The notes beneath the pieces were generated by a model. That model ran no database searches and was not told the DNA's origin. It saw only the letters and a list, made by a program, of their open reading frames with translations. DNA of 64,000 bases from Streptomyces sp. ISL-100. Its GTDB lineage: Bacteria > Actinomycetota > Actinomycetes > Streptomycetales > Streptomycetaceae. Shown piece after piece: positions 57,671 to 64,000 of this stretch. Where the stretch lies: NCBI RefSeq assembly GCF_018614615.1, contig NZ_JAGGOK010000059.1:1-64000 (forward strand), given 5' to 3'. Position numbers and translations under genes: made by a program. Position 1 is the stretch's first letter. Each line of letters begins with the position of its first letter.

Positions 57671-58417
57671 ATGAGCTACATGCTGCACCGAGGCGACGCC
57701 CTCACCGTGCTCAAGACCCTCCCGGACGAGAGCGTCAACGCCGTCATCACCGACCCGCCGTACAACTCCGGCGGACGCACCAGCTCGGACCGCACCGGTC
57801 GCACCGCGCGAGCCAAGTACGTCACCAGCAACAGCGCGCACGACCTGCAGAACTTCCCCGGAGAGAACCGCGACCAGAGGAGTTATCGAAGCTGGCTGAC
57901 CGCCCTGCTCACCGAGGCGTACCGGGCCTCCACCGAGCACTCGGTCGCCATCGTCTTTTCGGACTGGCGTCAGGAGCCGACCACGTCCGACGCCCTGCAG
58001 ATGGCGGGCTGGACCTGGAGTGGCACGATCCCGTGGATCAAGCCCGCCAGCCGGCCTCGCAAGGGCGGGTTCAAGCAGTCGGCCGAGTTCATCACCTGGG
58101 GCGTCAAGGGCAGCCTGGCCAAGGACCGGGACCTGTACCTGCCCGGCCACTTCATCGCCTCCCAGCCGCGCAAGGACCGGGTGCACATCACCCAGAAGCC
58201 GGTCGAGATCATGCAGCAGCTCGTGCAGATCTGCCCCGAGGGTGGCACCGTGCTCGACCCCTTCACCGGCAGCGGCTCCACGGGAGTCGCCGCCCTGCGC
58301 GAGGGCCGACAGTTCGTGGGGGTCGAGCTGTCGTCGCACTATGCCGCCGTCGCCGAGCGAAGGCTCCAGGCGGAGCTGACCCAGGACGACTTCGTCCTGG
58401 CCGGACCGGAGGCGTGA
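57671..58417 (+). CDS. DPPY-type DNA methyltransferase
   Basis: This 248-residue beta-class DNA methyltransferase starts SYMLHRGDALTVLKTLPDES. The catalytic motif is ITDPPYNSGG (about 27), and the SAM-binding motif is LDPFTGSGSTGVAAL (about 195), so the order is catalytic then SAM site. DPPY enzymes modify adenine N6 or cytosine N4 in duplex DNA. No restriction gene is adjacent, so it is an orphan that could protect the element from host restriction. AAAGAGG precedes ATG 57671. It is short for the class, with a compact target-recognition part. Confidence 0.9.
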   Translation: MSYMLHRGDALTVLKTLPDESVNAVITDPPYNSGGRTSSDRTGRTARAKYVTSNSAHDLQNFPGENRDQRSYRSWLTALLTEAYRASTEHSVAIVFSDWRQEPTTSDALQMAGWTWSGTIPWIKPASRPRKGGFKQSAEFITWGVKGSLAKDRDLYLPGHFIASQPRKDRVHITQKPVEIMQQLVQICPEGGTVLDPFTGSGSTGVAALREGRQFVGVELSSHYAAVAERRLQAELTQDDFVLAGPEA

Positions 58418-58460
58418 GCATGAGACCAACCAGGCCGGGGCCGACGGACCGCAGACGCAA

Positions 58461-58504
58461 AAGGGCGGCTGGAGCATCGAGAAACCGATGCACCAGCCGC
58501 CCTT
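58461..58504. terminator. Bidirectional hairpin after the methyltransferase gene
   Basis: AAGGGCGGCTGG pairs perfectly with CCAGCCGCCCTT, with GCATCG/CGATGC pairing inside, and is followed by CTTCTT. Confidence 0.9.
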
Positions 58505-58513
58505 CTTCTTGCG

Positions 58514-58912
58514 TCAGGCTGCCTCGAACGCCCGCCTGATCAGCGGCCCGGCCTTCTCCAGGTCAGTCGCCGAGGAGATTCGGACCTCCAGGTCGCCCGT
58601 CCCGAGGTGGCCGATGCCGCGCATGTCGCGGGAGAAGCCCTCCTCCAGCTCGACCGTGTCCGGGTCGACCTTGAGGAGACCAGGATCGCCTCGTGCTTCG
58701 GGCGGAAGATGACGGAGGCGACGTTCACCATCCCAGCTGTTCTTTCGGGCCACCGGGGCGAGCAGACCGCGCACGTAGTCACGCATGCGGCGACGGAGCT
58801 CGACTCGGCGGAAACGGTGGCCGATGGTCAGGAAGAGGTCGTCCAGTTCGAGGTCCCACTGCTCGGCAGCATGCTCGGTGATCACGCGTGGAGGCTTCCC
58901 CGCCGCTGCCAT
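58514..58912 (-). pseudogene. Chimeric relic: IS701-like transposase start joined to DUF5655-like end
   Basis: The 132-residue frame has two unrelated parts. Residues 1-60 (EHAAEQWDLELDDLFLTIGH, then RRMRDYVRGLLAPVARKNSW) look like the start of an IS701-family transposase. The rest (LKVDPDTVELEEGFSRDMRG, then GDLEVRISSATDLEKAGPLI) looks like the end of a DUF5655-type protein. Just before LKVDPDT the natural sequence VASVIFRPKHEAIL lies in the next frame, so a frameshift also occurs near 58680. Insertion followed by deletion explains both. It is unlikely to make a working protein. Confidence 0.6.
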
Positions 58913-59048
58913 TACCTGCGGCGCTGTCGCACGATCGAGGGGCGGCCTCCCTGAGACCGCCCCTGACTGACTCCCAGCCCGCTACACTCCAGCCGCCCAG
59001 CGAAACCCGCAGGTCAAACAGCAAACTCCTGCTGGAGTACTAGGCGGT
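58913..59048. other. Gap between element relics and the signalling locus
   Basis: 136 bp without a supportable gene. The 3' end of the receptor gene follows at once. Confidence 0.4.
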
Positions 59049-59681
59049 TCAGGTGACGATGAAGCCCTTGAAGAGGGCGTCGCGCATCTCGACGTAACGC
59101 TCCATCAGGTCGTCACGGCCCGTGAGTACGTCCGAGATGTGTTGCATACCGAAGAACGCGGAGACGAGGACCCGGCCCAGGGTCTGCGGGTCGGTCTCGG
59201 GTCGCAGCTGCCCGGCATCCTTGGCCTCGGCGATGAATTCGGTGAGCAGCTCGGGCCACCACACGTACGGCTGGGGCAGATCGGCGCCGATCAGCGAGCG
59301 CTCGATCTGCAGCCGGGCGCCAGCCTGGACGATGGCGTCGGTGTGGAACGCCTCGGCGGTGCGGTCCAGAATGCCCAGCAGGGTCTGGAGCGGCGGCAGT
59401 CCCATGGCCCGCACCTGCTCCACGAGGGTCGGCCAGCGCCCGTAGTGCCCATCCACGACGGCGATGGCCAGCGCCTGTTTGTTGGCGTAGTGAAAATAGA
59501 CGGCGCCCTTCGTCATCGAGGCGCGGTCGGCGATGTCTTGCAGGGTGACCGTCGCATATCCCTGCTCCACGAAGGTCTCCGCCGCCACCTGCAGGATCTG
59601 GGCCTTCGTGCGCCGTGAACGCTCCTGCTTGGGCTGGCTGGTGGCCCGCTGGGCCGTGCCCGGGCTGCTCGTGTTCCGCAC
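59049..59681 (-). CDS. TetR-family gamma-butyrolactone receptor-like repressor (ArpA/ScbR type)
   Basis: This 210-residue protein has the helix-turn-helix of the family at about residues 25-60 (TVTLQDIADRASMTKGAVYF), with the TKGAxYFH ending. The ligand domain includes AGARLQIERSLIGADLPQPY and a Trp-rich WWPELL, the region around the conserved Trp of the CprB/ArpA pocket. Length and gene context (head-to-head with an AfsA homologue) match receptors. They repress until a gamma-butyrolactone binds. GTG 59681 follows GGAG. The longer frame runs into the divergent promoter and is rejected. Confidence 0.85.
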   Translation of the reverse strand: MRNTSSPGTAQRATSQPKQERSRRTKAQILQVAAETFVEQGYATVTLQDIADRASMTKGAVYFHYANKQALAIAVVDGHYGRWPTLVEQVRAMGLPPLQTLLGILDRTAEAFHTDAIVQAGARLQIERSLIGADLPQPYVWWPELLTEFIAEAKDAGQLRPETDPQTLGRVLVSAFFGMQHISDVLTGRDDLMERYVEMRDALFKGFIVT

Positions 59682-59753
59682 CGGCTCCGTTCCCCTTCCT
59701 GCGTCGGCGCCGCGAGCTGGCTTCCAACGAGCGTGCCGTGGCGGTAGTTGCTC

Positions 59754-59781
59754 TTGCAATATACATTTCCGAAGGTATATT
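59754..59781 (+). promoter_or_regulatory. Promoter with overlapping ARE-like palindrome
   Basis: TTGCAA (59754-59759) and TATATT (59776-59781) are spaced by 16 bases and make a good promoter for the AfsA-like gene. Overlapping it is a 22-bp near palindrome (59759-59780) with arms ATATAC.TT and GTATAT. Its length and A/T-rich arms match the autoregulatory elements bound by ArpA-type receptors. AATATA at 59758-59763 could also form a -10 box for the receptor gene on the other strand. Confidence 0.6.
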
Positions 59782-59835
59782 TTTCCCGCTAGCCGATTGG
59801 GAGTCCCACATGGTGGGACTGGTGGGGGTTCATCT

Positions 59836-60828
59836 ATGTCGATCAGCACGTCTTCTGTAATCCGCACCGCGGGCGCGGCACCGTTGCGTCAACTCCTCAG
59901 GTACGACCAGACAGTGCCGCGAACCCTGGTCCACCGTGCGGCCGTGGCCGAGGTGTTCCTGACGGACGGGTGTCGGCTGGAGGACATGGACCGTTTCCTC
60001 ATAGCCGCCCAGTGGCCGCGCAGCCACGGTCTGTACGAGCCGGACGCGGCGGGGTTCACCGATCCGGTGCTGCTTGTCGAGACCGTGCGGCAGGCTGCCA
60101 TCTACACCGCGCACCGCTTCCACGAGGTGCCGCTGGCCCACCGTTTCATCTTCTGCGACCTCGACCTCCAGATCGAGGAACCGGCCCTGCTGCGGGTGGG
60201 CGGTGCGCCGCTGCGGGCCGTGCTCGACGGGCGGTTCACGCCCGAGGCCAACCAGTCGGCGAAACGTTTCGGTGCCCGCTTCGAGGCCGTGATCAGGGTC
60301 AACGGGCAGCGTTGCGGCCGTGCTTCGGTGCGGCTGCTGGCGGTGGGAGACCAGCTCTACACCATGCTGCGCCATCGCGACAGTGCCCCGGCCGGTGGGC
60401 CGCTGCCGCCACGGCCCCGGACGCTGCTCCCGGCCGCCGAGGTGGGGCAGGTCCGCCCGGAGAACGTCCTGTTGAGCAGCGAGGGGCCCGGGACGTACGG
60501 CGTGCACTTGGATACGGAGCATCCGGGCTACTTCGAGCACGCCAGCGACCACGTTCCCGGCATGGCCCTGGTGGAGGCCTTCCGCCAGGCGGGCCACCAG
60601 CTGCTGCGCCAGTCCGGCAACCCGCGGACCCAAATGATGACGGCGTGCGAGGTCGCCTTCGGCTCCTTCGGCGAACTGGACGCGCCCCTCTTGATCCAGG
60701 CGTACGATGCGTCTTCGGAAGTTGCCCCGGGCAATCACGTGGTCCGGATGACGGCCACGCAGGGCGAGCGCACCCTCGCCCGGGCCACCTCTGTGTACCG
60801 GCCCCAGCCCGCGGCCTCAGCACGCTGA
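59836..60828 (+). CDS. AfsA-family gamma-butyrolactone synthase
   Basis: This 330-residue protein has two hot-dog-like AfsA repeats. The first includes TLVHRAAVAEVFLTDG and DPVLLVETVRQAAIYTAHR. The second includes VRPENVLLSS, the family motif DHVPGMALVEAFRQAGHQL, and a late segment CEVAFGSFGELDAPL. AfsA couples a beta-ketoacyl-ACP to dihydroxyacetone phosphate, the first step of A-factor synthesis. ATG 59836 follows GGTGGGGGTT. No reductase gene is visible within the window. Its divergence from a receptor gene is the classic scbR/scbA layout. Confidence 0.92.
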   Translation: MSISTSSVIRTAGAAPLRQLLRYDQTVPRTLVHRAAVAEVFLTDGCRLEDMDRFLIAAQWPRSHGLYEPDAAGFTDPVLLVETVRQAAIYTAHRFHEVPLAHRFIFCDLDLQIEEPALLRVGGAPLRAVLDGRFTPEANQSAKRFGARFEAVIRVNGQRCGRASVRLLAVGDQLYTMLRHRDSAPAGGPLPPRPRTLLPAAEVGQVRPENVLLSSEGPGTYGVHLDTEHPGYFEHASDHVPGMALVEAFRQAGHQLLRQSGNPRTQMMTACEVAFGSFGELDAPLLIQAYDASSEVAPGNHVVRMTATQGERTLARATSVYRPQPAASAR

Positions 60829-60868
60829 CCGGCACCAGGTACCGCCGTACATCCCAAGCGGAGCAAAG

Positions 60869-61267
60869 ATGGAACTTCAGCAGCTGCGTGTCTTCCGTGA
60901 GGTGGCACGGGAATTGAGCTTCACCCAGGCGGCCAGGAATCTGCACTGCGCCCAGTCCACCATCACTGGCCAGATCAAGAGTCTCGAATCTTCCCTTGAC
61001 GCCGTCCTGTTCCTGCGTCGCGGGCGGTACCCGATCGAGCTGACCGCCGCGGGCGCGGTGCTGGAGTCCCGGGTGGACCAGATTCTCCAGGCGGTCGACA
61101 CGGCGGGCCGAGAGGTCCGTGGCGCGGCCGACCGCCGCGGTGACCTCGGCCGGCGCCGGGCCAACTGCGCGTGCCCCCATCCGCTGCAAAGCGTACAGCG
61201 TCGGTTCCCGTCAGTGACGGTCGGGGCCGGACAGGACTCTCCGGCGCCGTCCGTCGACCACCCCTGA
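60869..61267 (+). pseudogene. LysR-type regulator, DNA-binding half only
   Basis: This 132-residue frame begins MELQQLRVFREVARELSFTQ and contains the LysR helix-turn-helix (AARNLHCAQSTITGQIKSLE) and LTAAGAVLESRVDQIL. The effector-binding domain of about 200 residues is missing. After REVRGAADRRGD the sequence becomes Arg/Cys-rich and only RRFPSVTV recalls the normal continuation, so deletions have removed the rest. GGAG stands before ATG. It might still bind DNA as a short form, but decay is more likely. Confidence 0.65.
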
Positions 61268-61305
61268 ACCGATACCGCCCCACCGAGGGCGGCGACAAGG
61301 AATCC

Positions 61306-62043
61306 ATGAACGCCCCCCGGCGCGCCGTCGCATTCTTCGATGTGGACGAGACGCTCATCACCGTCAAGAGCATGTCCCGCTTCCTCGCCTTCTACTGGGA
61401 CCGGGAAGGCGAGGACCAGGCCCGCTTCCTGCGGGCCCGCAGCGAACATCTCCGCGCTCAGGCGGCCGGTGTGCCGCGCAGCCGGCTCAACCGGTCCTTC
61501 TACCGTCACTTCCGAGGAGCCTCCGGCGCCGTGCTGGCCCGGGCCGGACGTGACTGGTTCGCGGCCGAACAGGCGCGTGGAGGTCTCTTCCACCAGCCCA
61601 CCGTCGACGCCCTGCTGGGCCACCGCCGCGCCGGAGACCTCATCGCACTGGTCTCCGGGTCGTTCCTGCCGTGCCTGGCGCCGATCGCCGAGGCCCTGCA
61701 CGCCGACGTGGTCCTGTGCGTCACCGCCGAGGAGCACGACGGCATCCTGACCGGGGAGATCGACACACCGGTCATCGGAGCGCGGAAGGCGGGCCTGGCC
61801 CGGCAGACGATGGGCGACCACCACGCGGCCCCCCGTGACTGCCACGCCTATGGCGATCACGCCAGCGACGTGGATTTGCTGCGGGCTGTCGGCCACCCGG
61901 TGGTGGTCGGCGACGACCCGCTGCTCAACTCCCTTGTTCGAAGCGAGGGATGGCGACGGCTGGCCGGGGTCGCGGCCCCCTCGCCGGTCGGCTCCCATGT
62001 CGGCCGCCCTCGCACCGGGCCACTCACAGGGGCACTCACGTGA
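61306..62043 (+). CDS. HAD-IB family phosphatase in the butyrolactone locus
   Basis: This 245-residue protein has motif I AFFDVDETLI (nucleophile Asp12, acid Asp14), motif II ALVSGSFLP, the Lys in IGARKAGLAR and motif IV YGDHASDVDLL. It belongs to the SerB-like HAD-IB group. AAGGA precedes ATG 61306. In butyrolactone synthesis a butenolide phosphate is reduced and then dephosphorylated by an enzyme seldom identified. Placement behind an AfsA gene makes this a good candidate. It is unrelated by position to the HAD-IB protein at 29916-30791. Confidence 0.82.
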   Translation: MNAPRRAVAFFDVDETLITVKSMSRFLAFYWDREGEDQARFLRARSEHLRAQAAGVPRSRLNRSFYRHFRGASGAVLARAGRDWFAAEQARGGLFHQPTVDALLGHRRAGDLIALVSGSFLPCLAPIAEALHADVVLCVTAEEHDGILTGEIDTPVIGARKAGLARQTMGDHHAAPRDCHAYGDHASDVDLLRAVGHPVVVGDDPLLNSLVRSEGWRRLAGVAAPSPVGSHVGRPRTGPLTGALT

Positions 62044-62121
62044 TCTCGCACGGGCCCGCTGACGGCCCGGGTGTCGGGTGCCGCGGAAAGCCGGTCGCCG
62101 TGGGGCGTATCGCCGGGCCCG

Positions 62122-62724
62122 TCAGATCACGGGGTGGCACATGGCGGGCAGCAGAGTCCTCCACACATGGCGGGTCTGCACCACATGGTTCCCGCCGTCC
62201 CGCTCCGGCGGCGCGGCGGGCACCGTATGGTGCAGGCCGAGGAGCACGGCAAGGAACAGTTGGCTGAGCGCCTCGGGCTTGTGGCCCGGGTCGATCCCGC
62301 CGCTGTCCTGCGCGACCACCACCAGGTGCAGCAGCAGCGCCCGCAACTGCTCCACCTGCTCCGCACTCGTGCCCTCGGCCCAGGCCTTCTCGGTCACCAG
62401 GCGCAGGCCCGCACTGAACCGCACGTCGTGCTGCGCGCGGTCGGTGAGCTGGGTCAGCAGCATGTCGAGCACCCGCAGGGGCGACGCGCCGGAGCCCTCG
62501 GCAGCCGTGAGTAACGCCCGCCAGCGCTGCTCGAACTGTCGGGTCAGCTCGGCGGCCAGCTCGGCCTTGGAGGCGAAGTGGCCGTAGAGCGCACCCCTGG
62601 TGAGGCCGGTGCGCCGCACGACGGCATGCAAGTTGGTGGCGGCAAACCCCCGCGCGGCGAACTCCGTGGCGGCCGCGTCGAGGACCAGCGCGTGCGTACG
62701 TCGTGCCCTGTCCTGCTTCACCAT
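62122..62724 (-). CDS. TetR-family regulator, possible second butyrolactone-type receptor
   Basis: This 200-residue regulator starts MVKQDRARRTHALVLDAAAT, like ArpA-family proteins, and has the helix-turn-helix NLHAVVRRTGLTRGALYGHF. The ligand part (RFSAGLRLVTEKAWAEGTSA) resembles that of receptors and pseudo-receptors in antibiotic clusters. GGGAG precedes ATG 62724. It diverges from the flavoenzyme gene, which it may control. Confidence 0.8.
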   Translation of the reverse strand: MVKQDRARRTHALVLDAAATEFAARGFAATNLHAVVRRTGLTRGALYGHFASKAELAAELTRQFEQRWRALLTAAEGSGASPLRVLDMLLTQLTDRAQHDVRFSAGLRLVTEKAWAEGTSAEQVEQLRALLLHLVVVAQDSGGIDPGHKPEALSQLFLAVLLGLHHTVPAAPPERDGGNHVVQTRHVWRTLLPAMCHPVI

Positions 62725-62883
62725 CGTCAGGCTCCCACCCGGCACCGCCGCCCCCGAAAAGAAATTCCTTCGCAAGCGAATTTTTTCTCACACGGTGTGC
62801 TGCGGAGCAAGTCGATTCGGTAATCCCGATCGCGGAACAGCCTCATATTTGGACAATTTGCCTGCAGATAAGGAGACAGGTCG
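62725..62883. promoter_or_regulatory. Divergent promoter region of TetR and flavoenzyme genes
   Basis: It contains TTCGCAAGCGAA (62769-62780; arms TTCGC/GCGAA) in an A/T-rich setting (GAAATTCC on the left, TTTTTTC on the right) and a second small dyad CACACGGTGTG just after it. These are candidate operators for the adjacent TetR protein. AAGGAGACAGG is the ribosome-binding site of the next gene. Confidence 0.45.
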
Positions 62884-64000
62884 ATGCCCACCACCACCCA
62901 CGCCGCGCTGACGCGCGCCGCCTGGGCTCATCACGCCGCCGCTCAAGGAGCCCGGTACGCGACAGAGTCGGAACAGGCGCGCACGCTGCACCCGGCCGTG
63001 GCCGAAACCCTGGTCCAGGACGGTTTCGCACGCTATTTCGTTCCCGTCGGTTTCGGCGGCACCGCCGGCACGTTCGCCGAACTCCTCGACGCGGTGGCCC
63101 TGGTGGGGGAGGGGTGCACCTCTGCGGCCTGGTGCGCCGCACTGCAGGCCGCCCACGGCAGGCTCGCCGCGCATCTGCCCCACCAAGGGCAGGCCGACCT
63201 GTGGGGATCCGGCGCGGACATACCCATCGCGGCCGCCGTGGTGCCGCCGGCCGGGGAGCTCACCCCGGTACCCGGCGGCTACCTGCTGACCGGGCGCTGG
63301 AACCTCGCGAGCGGCGTTGACCACGCCCACTGGATTTTGCTCGCCGCGCCGGAACGCGCCGATGGCGACCACCGTCAGTGGATCCTCGCCGTGCCCCGTG
63401 CCGACATCTCCATCCACGACACCTGGCGCAACAGCGGTCTGCGCGGCACCGGAAGCCACAGCGTCACGGTCGACGCCGCCTTCGTGCCCGAGCACCGCAC
63501 CGTCCTGCGCGAGGCGCTGGCCGCCGGGCGTGACGAGGAGGGTGCGGCGCGCTGTCACCGCATCCCGTACACCCTGGTCGCCTCTCTCATCTTCGCGGCG
63601 CCCGCACTCGGCGCGGCGCGCGGCGCCCTGCGCGCATGGATCACGCTGGCAGCCGGGCGTACCACGGCCGGTGGCGGCCGCTTCCTCGAGGAGGCCGTCG
63701 CGCAAGACGCCCTGGTCCGTTCCTCCGCTGAGATCGACGCGGCGCATCTGCTGCTGCGGCGTGCGGCCGAACGCGCCGACCAGGCCCCGCTGGACGACCT
63801 GCCGGTGGCCTTGAACATGCGCGACGCGGCGGTGGCCGTGGAGATGCTGGTCGGTGCCGTGGAGCGGCTCTTCCGCAGCGGTGGGGCCCGCGCCCAGGCC
63901 GAAGGGGAGCCGCTGCAGCGGCTCTGGCGCGATGTGCATGCTCTGGCCGGGCACGGTGCCCTGCAGCTACCGCTCGCCGCGCGCGCATACGGCCAGTGGG
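62884..64000 (+). CDS. Acyl-CoA-dehydrogenase-fold flavoenzyme (partial)
   Basis: The frame opens at ATG 62884 (MPTTTHAALTRAAWAHHAAA) and stays open to the window edge, at least 372 residues. Features include RYFVPVGFGGTAGTFAELLD, GEGCTSAAWCAALQAAHGRL, LLTGRWNLASGVDHAHWIL (FMN/FAD pocket) and RNSGLRGTGSHSVTVDA. The W-x-A-S-G and GLRGTGS pattern is that of group D flavin monooxygenases (HsaA, DszC, ActVA-ORF5 type), which hydroxylate aromatic or polyketide substrates using reduced flavin. An acyl-CoA oxidase role is the alternative. The stop codon lies outside the window. Confidence 0.82.
   Translation, partial: MPTTTHAALTRAAWAHHAAAQGARYATESEQARTLHPAVAETLVQDGFARYFVPVGFGGTAGTFAELLDAVALVGEGCTSAAWCAALQAAHGRLAAHLPHQGQADLWGSGADIPIAAAVVPPAGELTPVPGGYLLTGRWNLASGVDHAHWILLAAPERADGDHRQWILAVPRADISIHDTWRNSGLRGTGSHSVTVDAAFVPEHRTVLREALAAGRDEEGAARCHRIPYTLVASLIFAAPALGAARGALRAWITLAAGRTTAGGGRFLEEAVAQDALVRSSAEIDAAHLLLRRAAERADQAPLDDLPVALNMRDAAVAVEMLVGAVERLFRSGGARAQAEGEPLQRLWRDVHALAGHGALQLPLAARAYGQW

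Noticed and set aside
57367..57672. 101-codon minus-strand gene in the gap before the methyltransferase
   Set aside because: Overlaps the methyltransferase promoter and start, and the translation is Arg/Cys-rich without a family pattern.

Overview
The window is high-GC actinobacterial DNA and is almost certainly a Streptomyces chromosome. Supporting signs are the codon bias, the many ATGA/GTGA stop-start overlaps, WblA, BldG, a Crp-type regulator, a Lys/Ala-rich TopA tail and an MFS-thymidylate kinase fusion. From memory, 1.6-54.7 kb follows the order of the S. coelicolor SCO3580-SCO3540 core region in reverse numbering. No database search was run, so this synteny is recalled, not measured.

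Layout. 1-1.5 kb is a worn accessory fringe: a hairpin resembling an IS200/IS605 right end, a small membrane protein that stops at that hairpin, a frameshifted gene relic, and a tRNA-Pro(CGG). 1.7-13 kb is core: metallophosphoesterase, YqeY-like protein, class A penicillin-binding protein, wblA, two ArsA-like ATPases, a RidA/NUDIX/beta-lactamase-fold operon, a Uma2-type protein and Crp. 13-18.9 kb holds nth, a NUDIX CoA pyrophosphatase, a MarP-like membrane protease, a GH4 glycosidase and an epoxide-hydrolase-like enzyme. 18.9-28.7 kb holds a holin-like membrane protein, NhaA, acetyl-CoA synthetase, a SulP-carbonic anhydrase fusion, a NodB-fold lipoprotein and a CooC/MinD-like ATPase followed by relics of its own 3' end. 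28.8-36.2 kb carries a degenerate Fic-like protein, a HAD-IB phosphatase and a Tad/Flp pilus operon (CpaE-like, TadA, TadB, TadC, DUF4244 pilin, TadE-like, TadE/G-like). 36-39.7 kb is an MrfA-like helicase divergent from bldG and its partner anti-sigma factor. 40-54.7 kb holds the proton-pumping pyrophosphatase, a lipoprotein, a methyltransferase, topA, MFS-tmk, holB and a secreted tripeptidyl-aminopeptidase-like lipoprotein.

At 54.77 kb a tRNA-Thr(CGT) with a terminator marks the change to accessory DNA. 55-59 kb looks like the wreck of a conjugative element: a lytic transglycosylase/NlpC-P60 gene whose 3' end runs into the antisense of another gene, a DPPY methyltransferase, a tiny protein, and a chimeric relic of an IS701-like transposase start and a DUF5655-like end. 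From 59.0 kb to the window edge is a gamma-butyrolactone-type signalling locus: an ArpA/ScbR-like receptor divergent from an AfsA-family synthase across an operator-like palindrome, then a LysR fragment, a HAD-IB phosphatase, a second TetR regulator and the start of an acyl-CoA-dehydrogenase-fold flavoenzyme. This is the most likely place for an undescribed system: a horizontally acquired signalling/biosynthetic island beside a tRNA.

Developmental control recurs through the window: wblA, bldG with its anti-sigma partner, the HAD-IB protein of the differentiation-linked family, and TTA (bldA-dependent) codons in tadB and near the start of the bldG-divergent helicase. A shared 11-13-bp palindromic element in two intergenic regions 4.7 kb apart suggests an unrecognised operator.
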